Positions 44,382 to 56,800 of a stretch of DNA of 64,000 nt are shown in pieces. Position 1 is the first letter of the stretch; each line of letters opens with the position of its first letter. The stretch covers positions 372,001-436,000 of the forward strand of contig NW_020289977.1 in NCBI RefSeq assembly GCF_003144245.1, read 5' to 3'. Both the position numbers and the translations under genes were made by a program. The notes under the pieces were generated by a model. It saw only the letters and a program-made list of their open reading frames with translations. It made no database searches and was not told the origin of the DNA. The DNA comes from Jaminaea rosea (lineage: Eukaryota; Basidiomycota; Exobasidiomycetes; Microstromatales).

Positions 44382-46283
44382 ATGGCAACCTCGCCTCCTA
44401 TACCGACGGCCAAGAGGCAACGCCTCAACAATCAGCGCGAGGCTACCCAGATACAGGCTTTGGCTGAGCAGGGTAAGCTCAATCCAAGCACGCAGAATGT
44501 CGTTGTCCAGCTCCAATCCTCCATCGATGGCGAGACGTTAGGTCCCGCCATCAGCCTGCCGGCCGCGAGCACTGGACAGAGGGAGCTGCAAATGATTGTC
44601 AATCAGCTGCGTAGACAAGCGCGAAAGGGCAAGAAGAGGAAAGTCGAGGGAGCATTGGATGACACCGATGACGAGGGAAGCGATGAAGAGGATGACGAGG
44701 ATCGACCATTTGCGTTTCACCTCGACGTAGCGACGGCCGAAGGTTCCAATGCACCAACCCGGCTGGACATTGCCAGCTCCATCAGCAACGACGTCTTGCA
44801 AGTTGCTCTAGCTCGCAAGCTCGATCTCAGCTCAGAAGACACGCTCCGCATTGTTTTTGAGCCGCAGGCAGTCTTCCGAGTCAGGCCAATCAGAAGATGT
44901 AGCGCTACGCTGAGCGGCCACGCTTCTCCCATCCTCTACTCGTTGGCCTCTCCATCATCATCGCTCTTTCTGACCACGGCCGGCGACAACACAGCCAGGC
45001 TGTGGGATGTGTCGACGGAGATGCCGCTGCATACTTTGCAGGGCCATCGCAATTGGGTACTCACTGCTGCGTGGGATCCGCTGGAGAGACGGTGTGCAAC
45101 GGGAGACATGGACGGCGTCATCTACTTGTGGAACAGCATCGATCAGGCGTCGTATGGGCGCAAGGCATGGGGCAGTAGGACGGGCGAGCAGGTAGAGGAG
45201 GAGGCGAGAGCAGCCGCAGCAGCAGAGGCGGCGGCCGCAGAGTCAAAGGACGGGTCGTCATCATCTTCGGGTGACCCGACTGCGCGCATCAAGATGAAGG
45301 CGAAAGAAAAGCGCGCCCTTCGCCACGCTGCGCCGCCAGGCAACATCCTGCGCGGCCATACCAAATGGATCACGTCCCTTGCCTTTGAGCCAGCGCATCT
45401 CAATGCCGACTCGCCCAGGTTGGCCTCGTCGTCAAAGGATGGCACGGTACGTGTATGGAACACCTCGAACCGCACCTGCGCCTTCACTCTTGCTGCGCAC
45501 TCTTCCTCGGTCAACCTGGTCCGCTGGGGTGGCGAGAGCGGCGAGAATGGCGGCGGCGTCCTCTATACTGCGGCCAATGACCGCACGGTCAAGATTTGGG
45601 ACGGTGCAACAGGCCGTCTCATCCGTAGCCTCGACGCTCACGCCCACTGGGTCAATACCATGGCCCTGTCAACCGACTTCATCCTACGCAATGGCGCCTT
45701 CGACGAACGCAAAGGCGGCCTCATCGACGGTCTCTCCCACGCGACGTCATCACCCTCAGAGATCCAGGCGGCCTGCTTGAAGCGCTTCCGCAAATTCACG
45801 CAGTCGCAGCCCGAGACGCTCGTCTCTGGCTCGGAGGACCACACGCTCTACTTTTGGCCGCCGCAACTCAAGGGCGACGCAACGCAGGGCGAGGCAGGAG
45901 GAGTCACTCCCAAGAAGCCGCTGAATCGTATGGTAGGCCACCAGAAGCCTATCAATCACGTCTGCTTCTCACCTGACGGCCGCTTGATCGCTTCTGCCTC
46001 GTTTGACGGGTCGGTACGTCTTTGGTCTGGCACGGAGAAAGGCAAGTTCATCGCTACGCTGCGTGGCCATGTCTCTAGTGTCTATCGTCTCAGCTGGTCT
46101 TGCGACTCGAGGTTACTGGTGAGCGCGAGCAAGGATTCGACGATGAAGATTTGGGACCTGAAGACGTACAAGATCAAGGTGGATCTGCCTGGACATGGCG
46201 ATGAGGTTTACTGTGTGGACTGGGTCGGGGATAAGATCGCGAGTGGTGGGAGGGATAGGCAAGTGAGGATTTGGAGAGCTTGA
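44382..46283 (+). CDS. RSA4: Ribosome assembly protein RSA4/Notchless (NLE1)
   Basis: WD40 protein that links the Rea1/Midasin AAA ATPase to the pre-60S subunit in late large-subunit maturation. Single exon, 633 residues. The N-terminal NLE (ubiquitin-like) domain holds the MIDAS-binding region (VVVQLQSSIDGETLGPAI start), here with an acidic insert. Eight WD40-type blades follow, including ATLSGHASPILYSLA, TLQGHRNWVLTAAWD, ILRGHTKWITSLAFE, VGHQKPINHVCFSPDGRLI and TLRGHVSSVYRLSWSCDSRL, with the final blade VDLPGHGDEVYCVDWVGDKI. Several inter-blade loops are longer than usual (about 40 residues between blades 2 and 3, rich in Ala/Glu and Ser). The ATG at 44382 agrees with the family N-terminus. 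The downstream gene ERG4 reads the same way, 374 bases on. Confidence 0.95.
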   Translation: MATSPPIPTAKRQRLNNQREATQIQALAEQGKLNPSTQNVVVQLQSSIDGETLGPAISLPAASTGQRELQMIVNQLRRQARKGKKRKVEGALDDTDDEGSDEEDDEDRPFAFHLDVATAEGSNAPTRLDIASSISNDVLQVALARKLDLSSEDTLRIVFEPQAVFRVRPIRRCSATLSGHASPILYSLASPSSSLFLTTAGDNTARLWDVSTEMPLHTLQGHRNWVLTAAWDPLERRCATGDMDGVIYLWNSIDQASYGRKAWGSRTGEQVEEEARAAAAAEAAAAESKDGSSSSSGDPTARIKMKAKEKRALRHAAPPGNILRGHTKWITSLAFEPAHLNADSPRLASSSKDGTVRVWNTSNRTCAFTLAAHSSSVNLVRWGGESGENGGGVLYTAANDRTVKIWDGATGRLIRSLDAHAHWVNTMALSTDFILRNGAFDERKGGLIDGLSHATSSPSEIQAACLKRFRKFTQSQPETLVSGSEDHTLYFWPPQLKGDATQGEAGGVTPKKPLNRMVGHQKPINHVCFSPDGRLIASASFDGSVRLWSGTEKGKFIATLRGHVSSVYRLSWSCDSRLLVSASKDSTMKIWDLKTYKIKVDLPGHGDEVYCVDWVGDKIASGGRDRQVRIWRA

Positions 46284-46657
46284 GCGTGTCAAGCATGCAA
46301 TGCAATCGCCCTCCTCGCCTCACGTTCACGCTACTACTTGCTGCTGCTGCTATTCGACTGGATCAACTCGCGGCCGCTCTTTTCTCGATCGCCGAACGCG
46401 TTTTGCTGCCTGTGGATCGTCATTGCTCGACGGAAGAGAGCGGCTGATCTTTGTTCCGCTGAAGAAACACGACTGCAGCCAGTCGGCCAGCCCGGCTTCT
46501 TCTTTCCTTCCCTCTTTCTCGTCGACCAATCCACTCTTTCGCATCGCCTTCTTCTCACCCACCCCTTGTCATCCCTCTTGTCATCCCCTTCATTCTGTCC
46601 CCCTTCGTTGGCGCTCACAACCCATCCACATCTTCCTCATCTTCTGACACAACGGAC
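46284..46657. promoter_or_regulatory. Intergenic, ERG4 promoter
   Basis: 374 bases between RSA4 and ERG4, pyrimidine-rich toward the ERG4 start. I looked for a sterol regulatory element and saw no convincing match. Confidence 0.5.
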
Positions 46658-48336
46658 ATGGCCAGGAAAAAGGCCTCGTCGTCCAACGCTGCCGCCGGCA
46701 CGTCATCTGCAATCAATGGCAACGGCGTAAGCCACGACGAGCAAGTAGCCGCCGCCAAGGAGCAGCACAGCATCATCAAGGATGCTCAGCAGAAGCCATG
46801 GAAGCACGCCTACTTTAAGCCGGACCTGAGCGACCCGCAGATCGTCGGCGGCTCAAAGGAAACTGCCTTGGTCAATTACAATCCCGGAATCGTCATTTCT
46901 GAACAGGGCCGTGCCAAAGACAAGAAGCTCGATGAGCATGAGGGATGGGAGTTTGGTGGACCGTGGGGCGTAACCGCTATGATGACACTCTTTCCGCTTC
47001 TCATGTACTACCTTTGGATCTGTGGGTATCATCGAGGTTCGGGGAAGAGAATCACCTCGCCGCTTCGACCCCTCGCTAACGCTTCCTTTCCTACGCGCTC
47101 GCAGGCTTGTGGTTCTACGATGGCCAAATCATCGTTCCCAAGAGCATCGATCAGATTGGTCCCTTCTTCCATAAGCTAGGCAAGCACATCTACGATGACG
47201 CCTTCCCCACTCCTCGAGCCCTCTTAGGGTACAGCGGCCTCGTCGTCTTCCAGTTTCTCCTCGCTGTCGTCATGCCCGGATACGAGCAGGAAGGCCTGCC
47301 CGTCCCTTCGCTCAACTACAAGACGCTCACCTACAAGTGCAACGCCTTGTCGTCCTTCTACGCCACGCTCGTCACCTGCGCTGTGCTCCACTCGACGGGA
47401 ATCTACCGACTCACGACGATCATCGACCACTTTGGAGAATACATGACCGTCTCCATGATCTGGGGCTTCGGTGTCTCCTTTGCCACATACTTCCACGCCG
47501 TCGTGACCAACACGACGCACAGGATGTCGGGCAATTTTGCTTACGACTTGTTCATGGGCGCCTCCCTCAACCCGCGGATCGGGCGTGTTGACCTCAAGAT
47601 GTGGGCAGAGGTGCGCATCCCGTGGGTGCTCCTCTTCCTCATCTCAGTCTCTGGTGCTTGCCGTCAGTACGAGTCGTACGGCTATGTGACGCCCAACATG
47701 GCCTTCATGGTCCTTGCTACCGGCCTCTACATCAATGCGTGCGCCAAGGGCGAAGAGTGCATCCCGCAGACTTGGGACATGTTCCACGAGAAGTGGGGCT
47801 TCATGGTCATCTTTTGGAACTTTGCCGGCGTGCCCTTCACCTACTGCTACTCTATCGTCTACATGGCTGCCCACCCTCCTCACTATTACCGCTTTTCCAC
47901 TCCGACCTACATCTTCCTTTACTCGCTCCTCATCACCGTCCACTACATCTTCGATTCGAGTATGGCCCAGAAGTCGCGCTTCAGGATGCAGCGTCAGGGC
48001 AACCTCAAGGTTCGCTGGGCCTTCCCTCAGTGGCCCTGGTCCACCCTCGAGAACCCGCGCTACCTTCAGACGGAGCACGGCAATGCCTTGCTCATCGATG
48101 GGTGGTGGCAATTTGCCCGCAAGATCAACTACACGGCTGACTGGACACAGTCCTTCCTCTGGGGAGCTATTGCCGGGCTGTCGTCGCCTATCCCGTACTT
48201 TTATCCGCTCTTCTTCCTTGCCGTGCTTACGCACCGCTGTGGGAGGGACTTCGAGCGCTGCCATCGCAAGTACGGTAAGGACTGGGAGAAGTACTGCGAG
48301 ATTATTCCGTACAGGTTCATTCCTTACGTGTACTGA
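46658..48336 (+). CDS. ERG4: Delta(24(28))-sterol reductase (last ergosterol step)
   Basis: Reduces ergosta-5,7,22,24(28)-tetraenol to ergosterol with NADPH in the ER membrane. Two exons, 46658-47021 and 47105-48336, join across an 83-nt intron (GTGGGT to TCGCAG), restoring LMYYLWICLWFYDGQI; 531 residues. Family signatures: GGPWGVTAMMTLFPLLMYYL, GASLNPRIGRVDLKMWAEVR, LLIDGWWQFARKINYTADW, and the C-terminus KYGKDWEKYCEIIPYRFIPY ending YVY. The ARKINYTAD form is Erg4-like; Erg24 and lamin-B-receptor forms have GWWG-x-x-RH-x-NY-x-GD instead. About eight to ten membrane segments are evident. The first 100 residues are hydrophilic and variable. I see no defect. Confidence 0.95.
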
Positions 48337-48670
48337 GGAGGGGGTAGGGGCCGCCAAGGAGAGGGAGAGGGAGAGTCGCGTGCGCTGAGGCATGCCGAGA
48401 TGGGAAGCTGAATGAGTCGACTGGGAGGAAACCATATGCTGCTGCTATTTTCGCTATATCTGTGCTTGCCTGGATCGCACGATGCATTGCAATACCACAT
48501 CTACGGATTCGACTAATGACGAGGGTCATGACGCGGGCCCGTGCGACGCGCCTTTTGAAGTCGGCCTCGAGTGACTCTGTTCCGTCTTGACTTTCTGCCA
48601 CCCCCTTGACAATCGCATTCCCACACATCTGATCATCTCGGAGAGCGTTGTGCGCTCCAGTGTGCCTGGC
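48337..48670. promoter_or_regulatory. Intergenic, ERG4 3' UTR and TFIIIC promoter
   Basis: 334 bases between same-strand genes; no gene or repeat is seen. Confidence 0.55.
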
Positions 48671-51600
48671 ATGCCGCCTCGAAAGGCTCCAGGCCAGGCT
48701 CGGCCCGACAATGTCGCAATGATGGCCGCCTTCACATCGTCATCGCCGCCTTTCTACCCTCGCCCTGCGGATGGCTCGCATCCACCTCCCACCAGTGGGC
48801 CCTCGCGACTTCAACGATCCAACTCGCAGACCAGCTCCTCGGCGAGTACCAATGACTGGATTAGCACTCCTCCGCCTCATAGCGGCGCAAGCAACACACA
48901 AACTCAGCCGCGTCAGTCCTCGTCTCAGCGGCCTCAGAGGATAAGGCGTGCACCGGCCAGAGTGACCATCGACTTTGAGGATGACGAGGGAGAAGGCACA
49001 GCCTCTTCATCGTCTGTCATGAGGAGGGACGAGGAGAGCGAAGGAAGCGACTTTGATCCCGAGGAAGCTGATGGCGAGGACGATCAAGACGACGATGTTG
49101 ATGAAGAAGACGGGGATGAGGACGACCCGGAGGATGAGGACGACGATGCACGCGTCGCGACAAGGGAGCCAGATGACGATGATGATGACCCAGTCATCGG
49201 TGTAGCCCCTCGAGTAATTCCTCGAGCTAGTGCTGCCGCCAAGTCCCCTAAGAAGGCGAAGAAACAGAAGCAAAGAATGTCCACCAGCCGACCACGCAAG
49301 CCAAAGATATTGAGGGCCAGCGGTGACGCCTCAGATGGCGCATACGGTCGCTATCGCCCCTACATCGTTGATCGTACCATCGGATCATCCGCTCGTGCCT
49401 CTAATGGTATGAACCTCACTCGCGAGGAGCAGCGTCCACTGTTCTTCCCCTTCTCCATGGGCGGGCAGCTACTTCGCGTGCCCGACCCAATGCTTTCACT
49501 TTCAGACGTGGGCAAGGAGAAGGTCCGCCTCGATACGATCAACGAGCAGGACAGACAAGTCGACTTTTCAGATGAGTCTATACACGCCTGGCAACATGTG
49601 ACACACTGGGCCTTGTTGGGAAGGTGGAAGGAGCATAATAAGAGCTTGGTTGCTGATTGGGGATGGGATGCGGGTAAGGGCTTCGTTTATGATGACGAGA
49701 ATGATGACAAGGAGCTTGTGAGGGAGGCTTGGAAGGAGAAGGCGGCCGGAGACGCGCAGATGGCGGATGGAGATCATCGCAGTGTGCTCGAAAGCGCTCG
49801 CGGCGTGATGCTGCTGGGATTGGAGAGCAAAGAGAAGGGCTGGCGGTTCGTTGATAGCACGTGAGTCCATAGGAGAGAGGACCTCATTGCTCGAAGATCA
49901 CTGGCTGACTACGCCTCTCTCCACATCCTCGTGCGCTCAGGCGAGCGCATCGCTACGTTCCACCTCCTGCAGACCCACTGCCGGCGGTTCCCACCGACGC
50001 TATCAAGACGGTCGGAGATCTTGTGGAGCGTCCACCCCTGGTCAACAATGCTCGCGGCGACTACAGCCTCGCTCTTAACCTCGATGAAGGAGACGATGTG
50101 GAAGTCAAGAGGGAGAGCTCGACGAGCTTGGAGTCCTTCGGCCTGGGGGCGTCCGGCTTTGTCTACAATGCGGGCTCCTTCATCTCTTCACTAGACTGGG
50201 CGCCAGCCTCGCACATCTCCTCTCCGCACCCTGAGTACCTCGCACTTGCTGTCAGCCTGACCAGCCCTCCAGGCGCCGTGCCTCAGCATGCTCTAGGGGA
50301 GCGAAGCGACGCGCCTGGAGCTATCCACATCTTAGGTCTCAGTCACGGGGAATGCCGCCTCGAGTACAAGATCGCGATCAAGGAAGCAGAAGTGCGCCAA
50401 GTGCTCTGGAGCCCGAGGGGGTGGGATCATCGTGAGCCGCCTGAAGTAGGCCATTCAGGATATGCCGGGGCGGGCCCACCACCAAGAATCGGCCTTCTCG
50501 CCGTCATGCTAAGCAATCGCAAGGTGACGATCTTCGCACCGCCTCACCCGGACGTCATCCACAACAGCGCAGGCAAGGGCAAGGACAACAATCGCGACGA
50601 ATGCAGCGCCCCCCTCGTCGAGCTTACACCTCTTCTTGAATTACCCTTCCACGGCGCCTCCCGTCAACCGACTTGCATCGCCTGGGGATCTGGCGAGCTC
50701 CTCGCCGCAGGCTGTGTGGACGGATCCGTCTCAGTCTGGCCGGTCGGTGAGCATCTTCGTTCGATCGGCATGACTTGGCCCTCTCCTTGGATCTTAGCCT
50801 GGGAGCGCAGTCCTCCGCCCTCCCACCACATCCACCCAGTAGAAGGTACAGTCACTTCGCTCTCCTTCCTCAATCTCCCTCGACGCTCCGCGACGGGACG
50901 AGACCTACTCACGTACTCTGATACGGCCTCCTCCAAGCTCGGAGATGGAGGTGTAGAGGGATTTGAACAGGACTCTGCGCCGCACATTCTTCTGGTCTCC
51001 TCGCTGGATGGAACACAGCAGATCGTCGACCTAGACGCGCCCGAGCTACTCTGCGGCGAAGCGACGCGCTTGCGCGAGCCCCTTTACACCTCTAGCTTCA
51101 TGCCTGCCTTCTTGGGCTGCTGGCTCGTAGAGCGAGGAGGCGGAGAGAATGCGGTGCGACTCATGAATCCGCGCCCGGACAACTACGGGCGATCGCACGG
51201 GTTGACGTCGCATCGTGGCAGGGTGACGGCGCTGAGCGGGAGTAGGTATCACCCTCTTGTGGCGAGCGGAGCGGCGGACGGCAGCGTCAAGGTGACGAAT
51301 GCACTGCTCAGCGTCTCGAGGACGGCAAAGATGGTCGATGGAATGCTGTTCAGACTGGATATCCACCGCTCCTCCGGGAAGCTCAGATTCGTGGACCGGG
51401 TACTACCGGAGGACTTGGTCGATACGGCGAAGAAAGAGGAGAACGGAGAGGGGGACGATGACGATGATGAGGACGGCCAGAAATCACTCTCGCAGCTGAA
51501 TCTCCTCTCTCAGAACTCGGCTTGGCATCCAGCCGTCCGCGTCACTGGATTGGCGTGGAGCCCCAACGTACAGACGCCCTTCTTGTTGGCAAGCGCTACG

Positions 51601-51780
51601 GCAGCGGGTCTGGTAAGGATCGACTGGCTCGCTGCGACGCAGATGCTGGCAAGAAAGGGAAAAGGTGGAAAGAAGAGGGTAAGATCAGAGACGGATGAGG
51701 AAGGAGAGGAGGGAGAGGAGGGAGGAGGAGAGGAGGAGGACGCAAACGGCCACGGCGAAATTGACGAGAGGGCCGAGTGA
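48671..51780 (+). CDS. Probable TFIIIC WD40 subunit (Tfc6/Sfc6, GTF3C2-like)
   Basis: Likely part of the RNA polymerase III factor TFIIIC that binds the B box of tRNA genes. Exons 48671-49860 and 49941-51780 join across an 80-nt intron in phase 2, giving 1009 residues; the start is MPPRKAPGQARPDNV. The N-terminal third is basic then strongly acidic (long Asp/Glu runs near residues 130-180), with a Lys/Arg stretch (KSPKKAKKQKQRMS) and PRKPK that resembles an AT-hook. The C-terminal two-thirds has WD40-type features with the family pattern: SFISSLDWAP, EYLALAVSL, APGAIHILGLSHGE, VRQVLWSPRGWDH, then RIGLLAVMLSNRKVTIFAPP and SHRGRVTALSGSRYHPLVAS. This arrangement matches the GTF3C2/Tfc6 fold as I know it. 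The tail is Glu/Gly-rich. The identification is inference from motif order, not alignment. Confidence 0.6.
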
Positions 51781-51886
51781 GAGGCCTGCGACGTCGAGAG
51801 CTTTGTCTTGATCAACAGGCTCTTTCAATGTCACCTATTTCGAATCGTGTGCAGGACGCTTTCCATTTCAAACTCGGCTCATCCTC

Positions 51887-53414
51887 CTACAGATGACTTT
51901 GCGTCCTCTCGACGGTGCTCCACCATTTCTTGAAGCGGCTATAGCTCTCCCTCGCCTCGGGCAGAAAGGTATGCAGCGTCCAATAGTCGTGCACACCGTG
52001 CTCAACCACGTCATGAGCAACATTGACCGCCCCGGCCTTACGAGCGCGAGCGACGAACTCATGCCCTTGATCGATGAGCAGCTCATTGCCACCATTCATG
52101 ACGTACATCGGAGGGTACTCAGCCAGCTCCGCGTCAGGTAAGAGGACCTGACTGAACCAAGGATCCGCCTTGCCGATCGGACAACGCTTCTGGTTCTCAG
52201 CCCCGTAGAAGACGCCTTGAGCGTCGTGACCCCACTCGCCGTAGGCCAGCAGGATGATGTCTCGCTTGTGGTTGACGGCGTAGCACGGCGGTACATTGTC
52301 GCCGTCGTTGCGTGCATCGCAGAAGGGGGACAGTAGGAGCAAGGCACCTGGCTTCTCGCCCTTGCGAGCTGCTGCTGACTCGACGTCGTAGCCTTCGTAA
52401 GAGGGAAAGTCGGTAAGGAGGTAGCGCGTCAGCTGGAGCGTCAGCGCTCCACCGAAGGAGTCTCCGCCAATAATGATCTGAGACGGGTCGTAGCCCAGCT
52501 CCCGCGTGAGATAGAACCAGCCCGCCAGAGCCTGCACAATGTGTCCCGGCCAGCGGGAGGTGGGTGCCAGGAGGTAGTCGACGGAGAAGACGTCGATGCC
52601 TGTCGTGTGCGCCATGTTGACCGCGAGGCACTGCCCCATGAACGGATCACCAGCGCCGAAAGTCACACCAGCGCCGCCATGGAAGTAGAGGATAACAGGT
52701 CTGTCCCGCTTCTTCTTTTCAGAGCGATGAGGCGGCCTCAAGCCATCCTTGTGCATGAACCAGAAGCAGCGCGTCCTGACCTTGGCGAAGCCCGGCTCGA
52801 CTAGCGGCGGACCAGCGTACGTCTTGCAGTGAGCGAATCCCTTACCCGGTCCCGCAGTATTGATCGTCAAAATTCCCCTGAACGCCTCAAGAGGTGGTGG
52901 GTCGATCCAGACTCTATCCGTCCTCTTTCCTGCGGCCTGCTCAGCAGCTTGAATCGCCTCCTTTGGGTGGACGATCACCCTGCCCCCAGGGCCGGACATG
53001 TTGGCGAATTCAAGCAAGGTTCCCAAGTGCGAGTTGGACTCTCGCCAGCCATCCTCGCGCGGCTGGATGGGCTGAGTGCGCAGGCGACAGTACACGCGAA
53101 TGACTCGGCGGACGTAAAGGACTGAGAGGTTCTGAAGGAACGACCAGCGTGGATCTTGCCTGAGGAAAGGGAGGATGGAGCGGATCAGGTAGATGGGGAG
53201 GAGGACAATCGAGGTGGGGACGAAATAGATGTGGAAGAGGAGCTTTTGTGCGCGAGGGATGGTGAGGAGAATGGTAAGTACCTCTGAATGAAGCCACATC
53301 GCCGGTGATCACCATCCTCGTTGCACTCACGTAGCGTAGCAGGGGAACGAGCTTGCGTGGCACGGGCGCCTTGGCCTCGCGCACCTTGCGCAGCACGATG
53401 GCGTCGACAGCCAT
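51887..53414 (-). CDS. Membrane-anchored alpha/beta hydrolase (HSL-type, steryl acetyl hydrolase-like)
   Basis: Serine esterase of the hormone-sensitive-lipase group. Exons 53331-53414 and 51887-53281 join across a 49-nt intron (GTGAGT to CAGAG), producing LVPLLRYVLTILLTIPRAQ; 492 residues from ATG 53414. One or two hydrophobic segments in the first 65 residues would anchor it in the ER membrane. The catalytic set is visible: oxyanion HGGAG (His229-Gly231), nucleophile Ser303 in GGDSFGG, Asp432 in LLIDQG, His459 in GVHD. The gate SVDYLLAPTSRWPGH is typical of HSL-type enzymes. The yeast counterpart would be Say1, which deacetylates sterol acetates, but the substrate is not proven. The intron is short and its AG acceptor follows another AG by two bases; a shift by two would break the frame. 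Confidence 0.88.
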
Positions 53415-53838
53415 GGCGGTTCTCACTACGAGTAGAGGGACGCCCAAGTGCGAGAAAGGTCAGCGAGTTGATAGGGCACGAGAGAAAGGCTATTAGGCTT
53501 CCCAGAGTAAGCGGGGAGCAGGCGTTGCCGTCGTCCGGATACACCGCACTCTCCTCGAGCAAGTCGGGGCCCGAGTGCGTGCGGGGTTGTAGTCGCGGGA
53601 TGCGCCATCCTGCATGGCCGAGGTTGGCAGTCCAACGCAGGGCGTGAAAGGCGGCGGCGGGCTGATTTGAGCGCTTTGGACCGAAGCACACTTTCGCGAA
53701 CACGACGTAGATAATCTTATTAGCGGTCAAGATTTGTGAGTGAGTGACTGTCGATGGATAATAATGATGATGGTGATACAGATGTGAATACCGCGACCGT
53801 CCCCAAAACGGTCCCTCTGCTAGTTGTGGTAAAGAGGA
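53415..53838. other. Intergenic between same-strand genes
   Basis: 424 bases holding the 3' end of the transcription factor gene and the hydrolase promoter. An open frame (53426-53730, -) encodes a partly hydrophobic stretch but begins with a non-ATG codon and shifts frame relative to the hydrolase, so I do not call it. No other feature. Confidence 0.5.
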
Positions 53839-56800
53839 CTAAGCCAATACATGACCAAATCTCCTGCCAGCCTCCCCTCTCATGATCCCTCGTACACTCT
53901 CGATCTCTTCTTCCATCGGCCACGCAAAGCCAAGCTGATCTAGGGCCTCAAGACAAGCGTTGACCTCGCGTGCCTTGGCCTCGCTGTCAAAGGGAGGCAA
54001 GGGTGCGTCGTAGTCCATCGCAAGGGAGACGAGCTCGGAGGGCGAGGGAGGCGCCTCGGGCCTCACCGTCGGGATGAAAGTACCCGTCGACGAGATGGTC
54101 AGAGCGCGTGGATTGATCGTCTGTTGCTGCAGTAGCTGCTGTTGGCTGGACGATCCCTCTGCACCAGCGGAACCGCCCACGGCCGCATCCCTGGACCAGG
54201 CCACAGTGTCGCTGTGCGCCCAAGCTGCCTGGCTCATCGCGGCTGCCGGGTCGGGCACAGGCGGCGAGTTGTCCTTCTCAACTGGCGTGCGAGCAAGGTA
54301 CTGCGCCACGGCAAAGAGCTGTCGAAGGAGGATGCCGCCCGTCTGGAATGTCAGACTGGGCTTGGACAGGAGTTTTTGCGTCAGTCGGGCCATCTTGCGG
54401 CAGGCGATGAATGCTCGCTGGCACGAATGTTCAAAGAGCTCCTTGAGCGCCTGTGACTGAGCCAGATCCTCGGCAGAGATGACATGTGCACCATGAGCGT
54501 CGCTGACGGCCTGCAGGTAAGCTCCGTTGAGCTTATGGCGCTCCCCGAGGATACGATAGACGCTCAGTGTAAGCATAGCTGACGTCACCTTGACCGATGC
54601 GATCCAGACCTTGGGCTGGAAGATCTTCATGGCTTCCATCTGGTTCCAAGCCTTGAGAGTGCACCGATCGAAGAAGGCATTCAGCGCATCATTGCTCTTC
54701 CACACATTCTGACACGCCTTCTCCAGCTTGCGATTGGCTGCAGCCGTTGGCAGCATGGGGAAGCGATCCGAGGGAGGGAGGAGCTCGGGCGGGTTGATGT
54801 TGTCGATGTGCTTGGTGACAAAGCGCGACAGGACGCCGATTTGCATCAAGGCCATGACGGAAAAGGACAGGCCCATCTCCGGCGTGAGCTCTGGTGCTCC
54901 ACGAGGCGATGGGGCGGCTGCTTCCTTGCTTGCGCCAATGCGAATTGGTCGCTCCTCCTCGAAGTTGGGCAGACGACGGTAGATGCACGTCGCAATGGCA
55001 TCCCTCGTCCACGTCGAGCACCACACGCGCTTGTCCTGCATCTGGTTGATCAGCTTCTCAACGGCTCGACGATCAGTCTCGTCAATCTCCTCGCTGCTCT
55101 GCAGATTGAGCTCCCTGAGATGACTCGAAGCCGCGGCCGTCATCTCGGATGCAAAGCTCGGGTCGATCAGATCAAAGAGCTGAACCAGGAGAACGAGAGC
55201 TTGAACGGCCTCGACGGAGGGCTTGCGCAGTAGCTGATGCTTGTGGACAAGGACGACGGCGCGGGTAAGAAGGTCGTGGCAGAAAGCCTCCCTCGCCTTG
55301 CCGAATTGTGTGAGCGAGGAGACCTTGGGTGACCCGACAAAGACGGCAGGCACGGCAGGAGCGTCCGACCATGCGAGCGGGTCAGGATTGTCTCCAAGTT
55401 GACTCCATGTTGACGAGCCTGCTCCTTCCAACCCAAGGACGTTGCCGCTACCAGACGCGCCGTCCTCGGATCGTTTGCCCTTCTTGAGCTTCTCTTGCTC
55501 CTTTTGCAGCTTCATGAGGTTCTTGCGCTTCTTGATCTGGATATAGTCGTCTGTACAAACGATGCGCTTATCCTGGCAACGAGAGCATGGCCCTCCACCC
55601 TTGCGCTCCATGAGATCACAACGCACTCGCCTCAGACGACAGGTATCGCACGCAACACCTTGTTTGCGCTTGGGACGTTTGCCGGGAGGTAGGTGCGACC
55701 AGTCTTCCCCAGCTTCTGTGTCATCCACCCCGTCGTCGCTCATGGCTTCGCCTGATGTTGAACGACCGCTAGGGTCGACTGGGCTCTCTGATTTGCTATT
55801 ACTAGAGTCTGAGAGGCCCAATGCCTTGGCATGGTTGCCAAAGGCAAGTGGAACATCGGTATAGTGGGCTGCCCACGCATGCATTGCCGCAATAAGCGTC
55901 TCGCTTGTCCCGGGCGTCGAGATGGTCGACTCGCCGGAGTTCGGCCACCTCAAAGCGACAAGACCAGGGAAGTGCAACGGCATCGAAGGGATGGCTTGAG
56001 CAGTGTCGCCGCCATTGAGCATGACGCTCATAATGCGGGGATTGCCTTGAGCAGCATTGTAGCGCGCGCTGAAGGAGGCGAAGTCGACGATGGGCATCTG
56101 GATGTGTGCCGTGGCGAAGAAGCATGACAGGAGGCGAAGGGAAAGCGCGCCAGTAATGATAGCGCCAGAGAGGCGATTGTCGGCGCGTTGGAGCGAGCCC
56201 AAGCCGGGAAACTCGAGCATGGATGGCGAAGGGTCATTAGGCATGCCGGCGGTGTCGGGAGGGGCGCCAGTGGAGGTAACCGAGCCGTGCATAGATCTGA
56301 ACGTAGAGCGTAAAGGATTCGACGGTGAGCAAGCTGGGAGACAACTTCGTTTCGGGATGGCGGCGCATACTCACCTAGCCTGCTCGATCCTCTTCCCTGT
56401 CCTGCTTGGCCGAGGATACCTCCGTGAAGGCGCCGCAGTGGTCTTGTTGCAGACGAAGCCCTTTTCTGAACACCGGGTGCATACAGCCTTGGCTTCTTGT
56501 GATGCGCCATCTAGGCCATCGATCTCGGCATGGCTCCGCTTCTTGCGCTCCTCGACTTCAGCGATGCGGTCGGCCAGATCACACCTCAGGTGCTTCTCTC
56601 TGCACTGATCGCAGGTGACGCCTTGTCGCCGTGAAGCCTTCTCGCGACGGATACTGGTGCCACCAGGTGACATACCTTCTGCATCTTCCTCCTCGTAATC
56701 GTCTTCGCCGTCGTCACGCTTCGAAAGGCCGTCCTGACCGAAAGGGTAGGGGCCCGCTTCCTGCCATGATGGTCCTGCGAATGATGCTACAGATTGGTTA

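Noticed and set aside
53426-53730. Frame upstream of the hydrolase as an N-terminal extension
   Set aside because: It begins without ATG, and no acceptor brings it in frame with the hydrolase exon.
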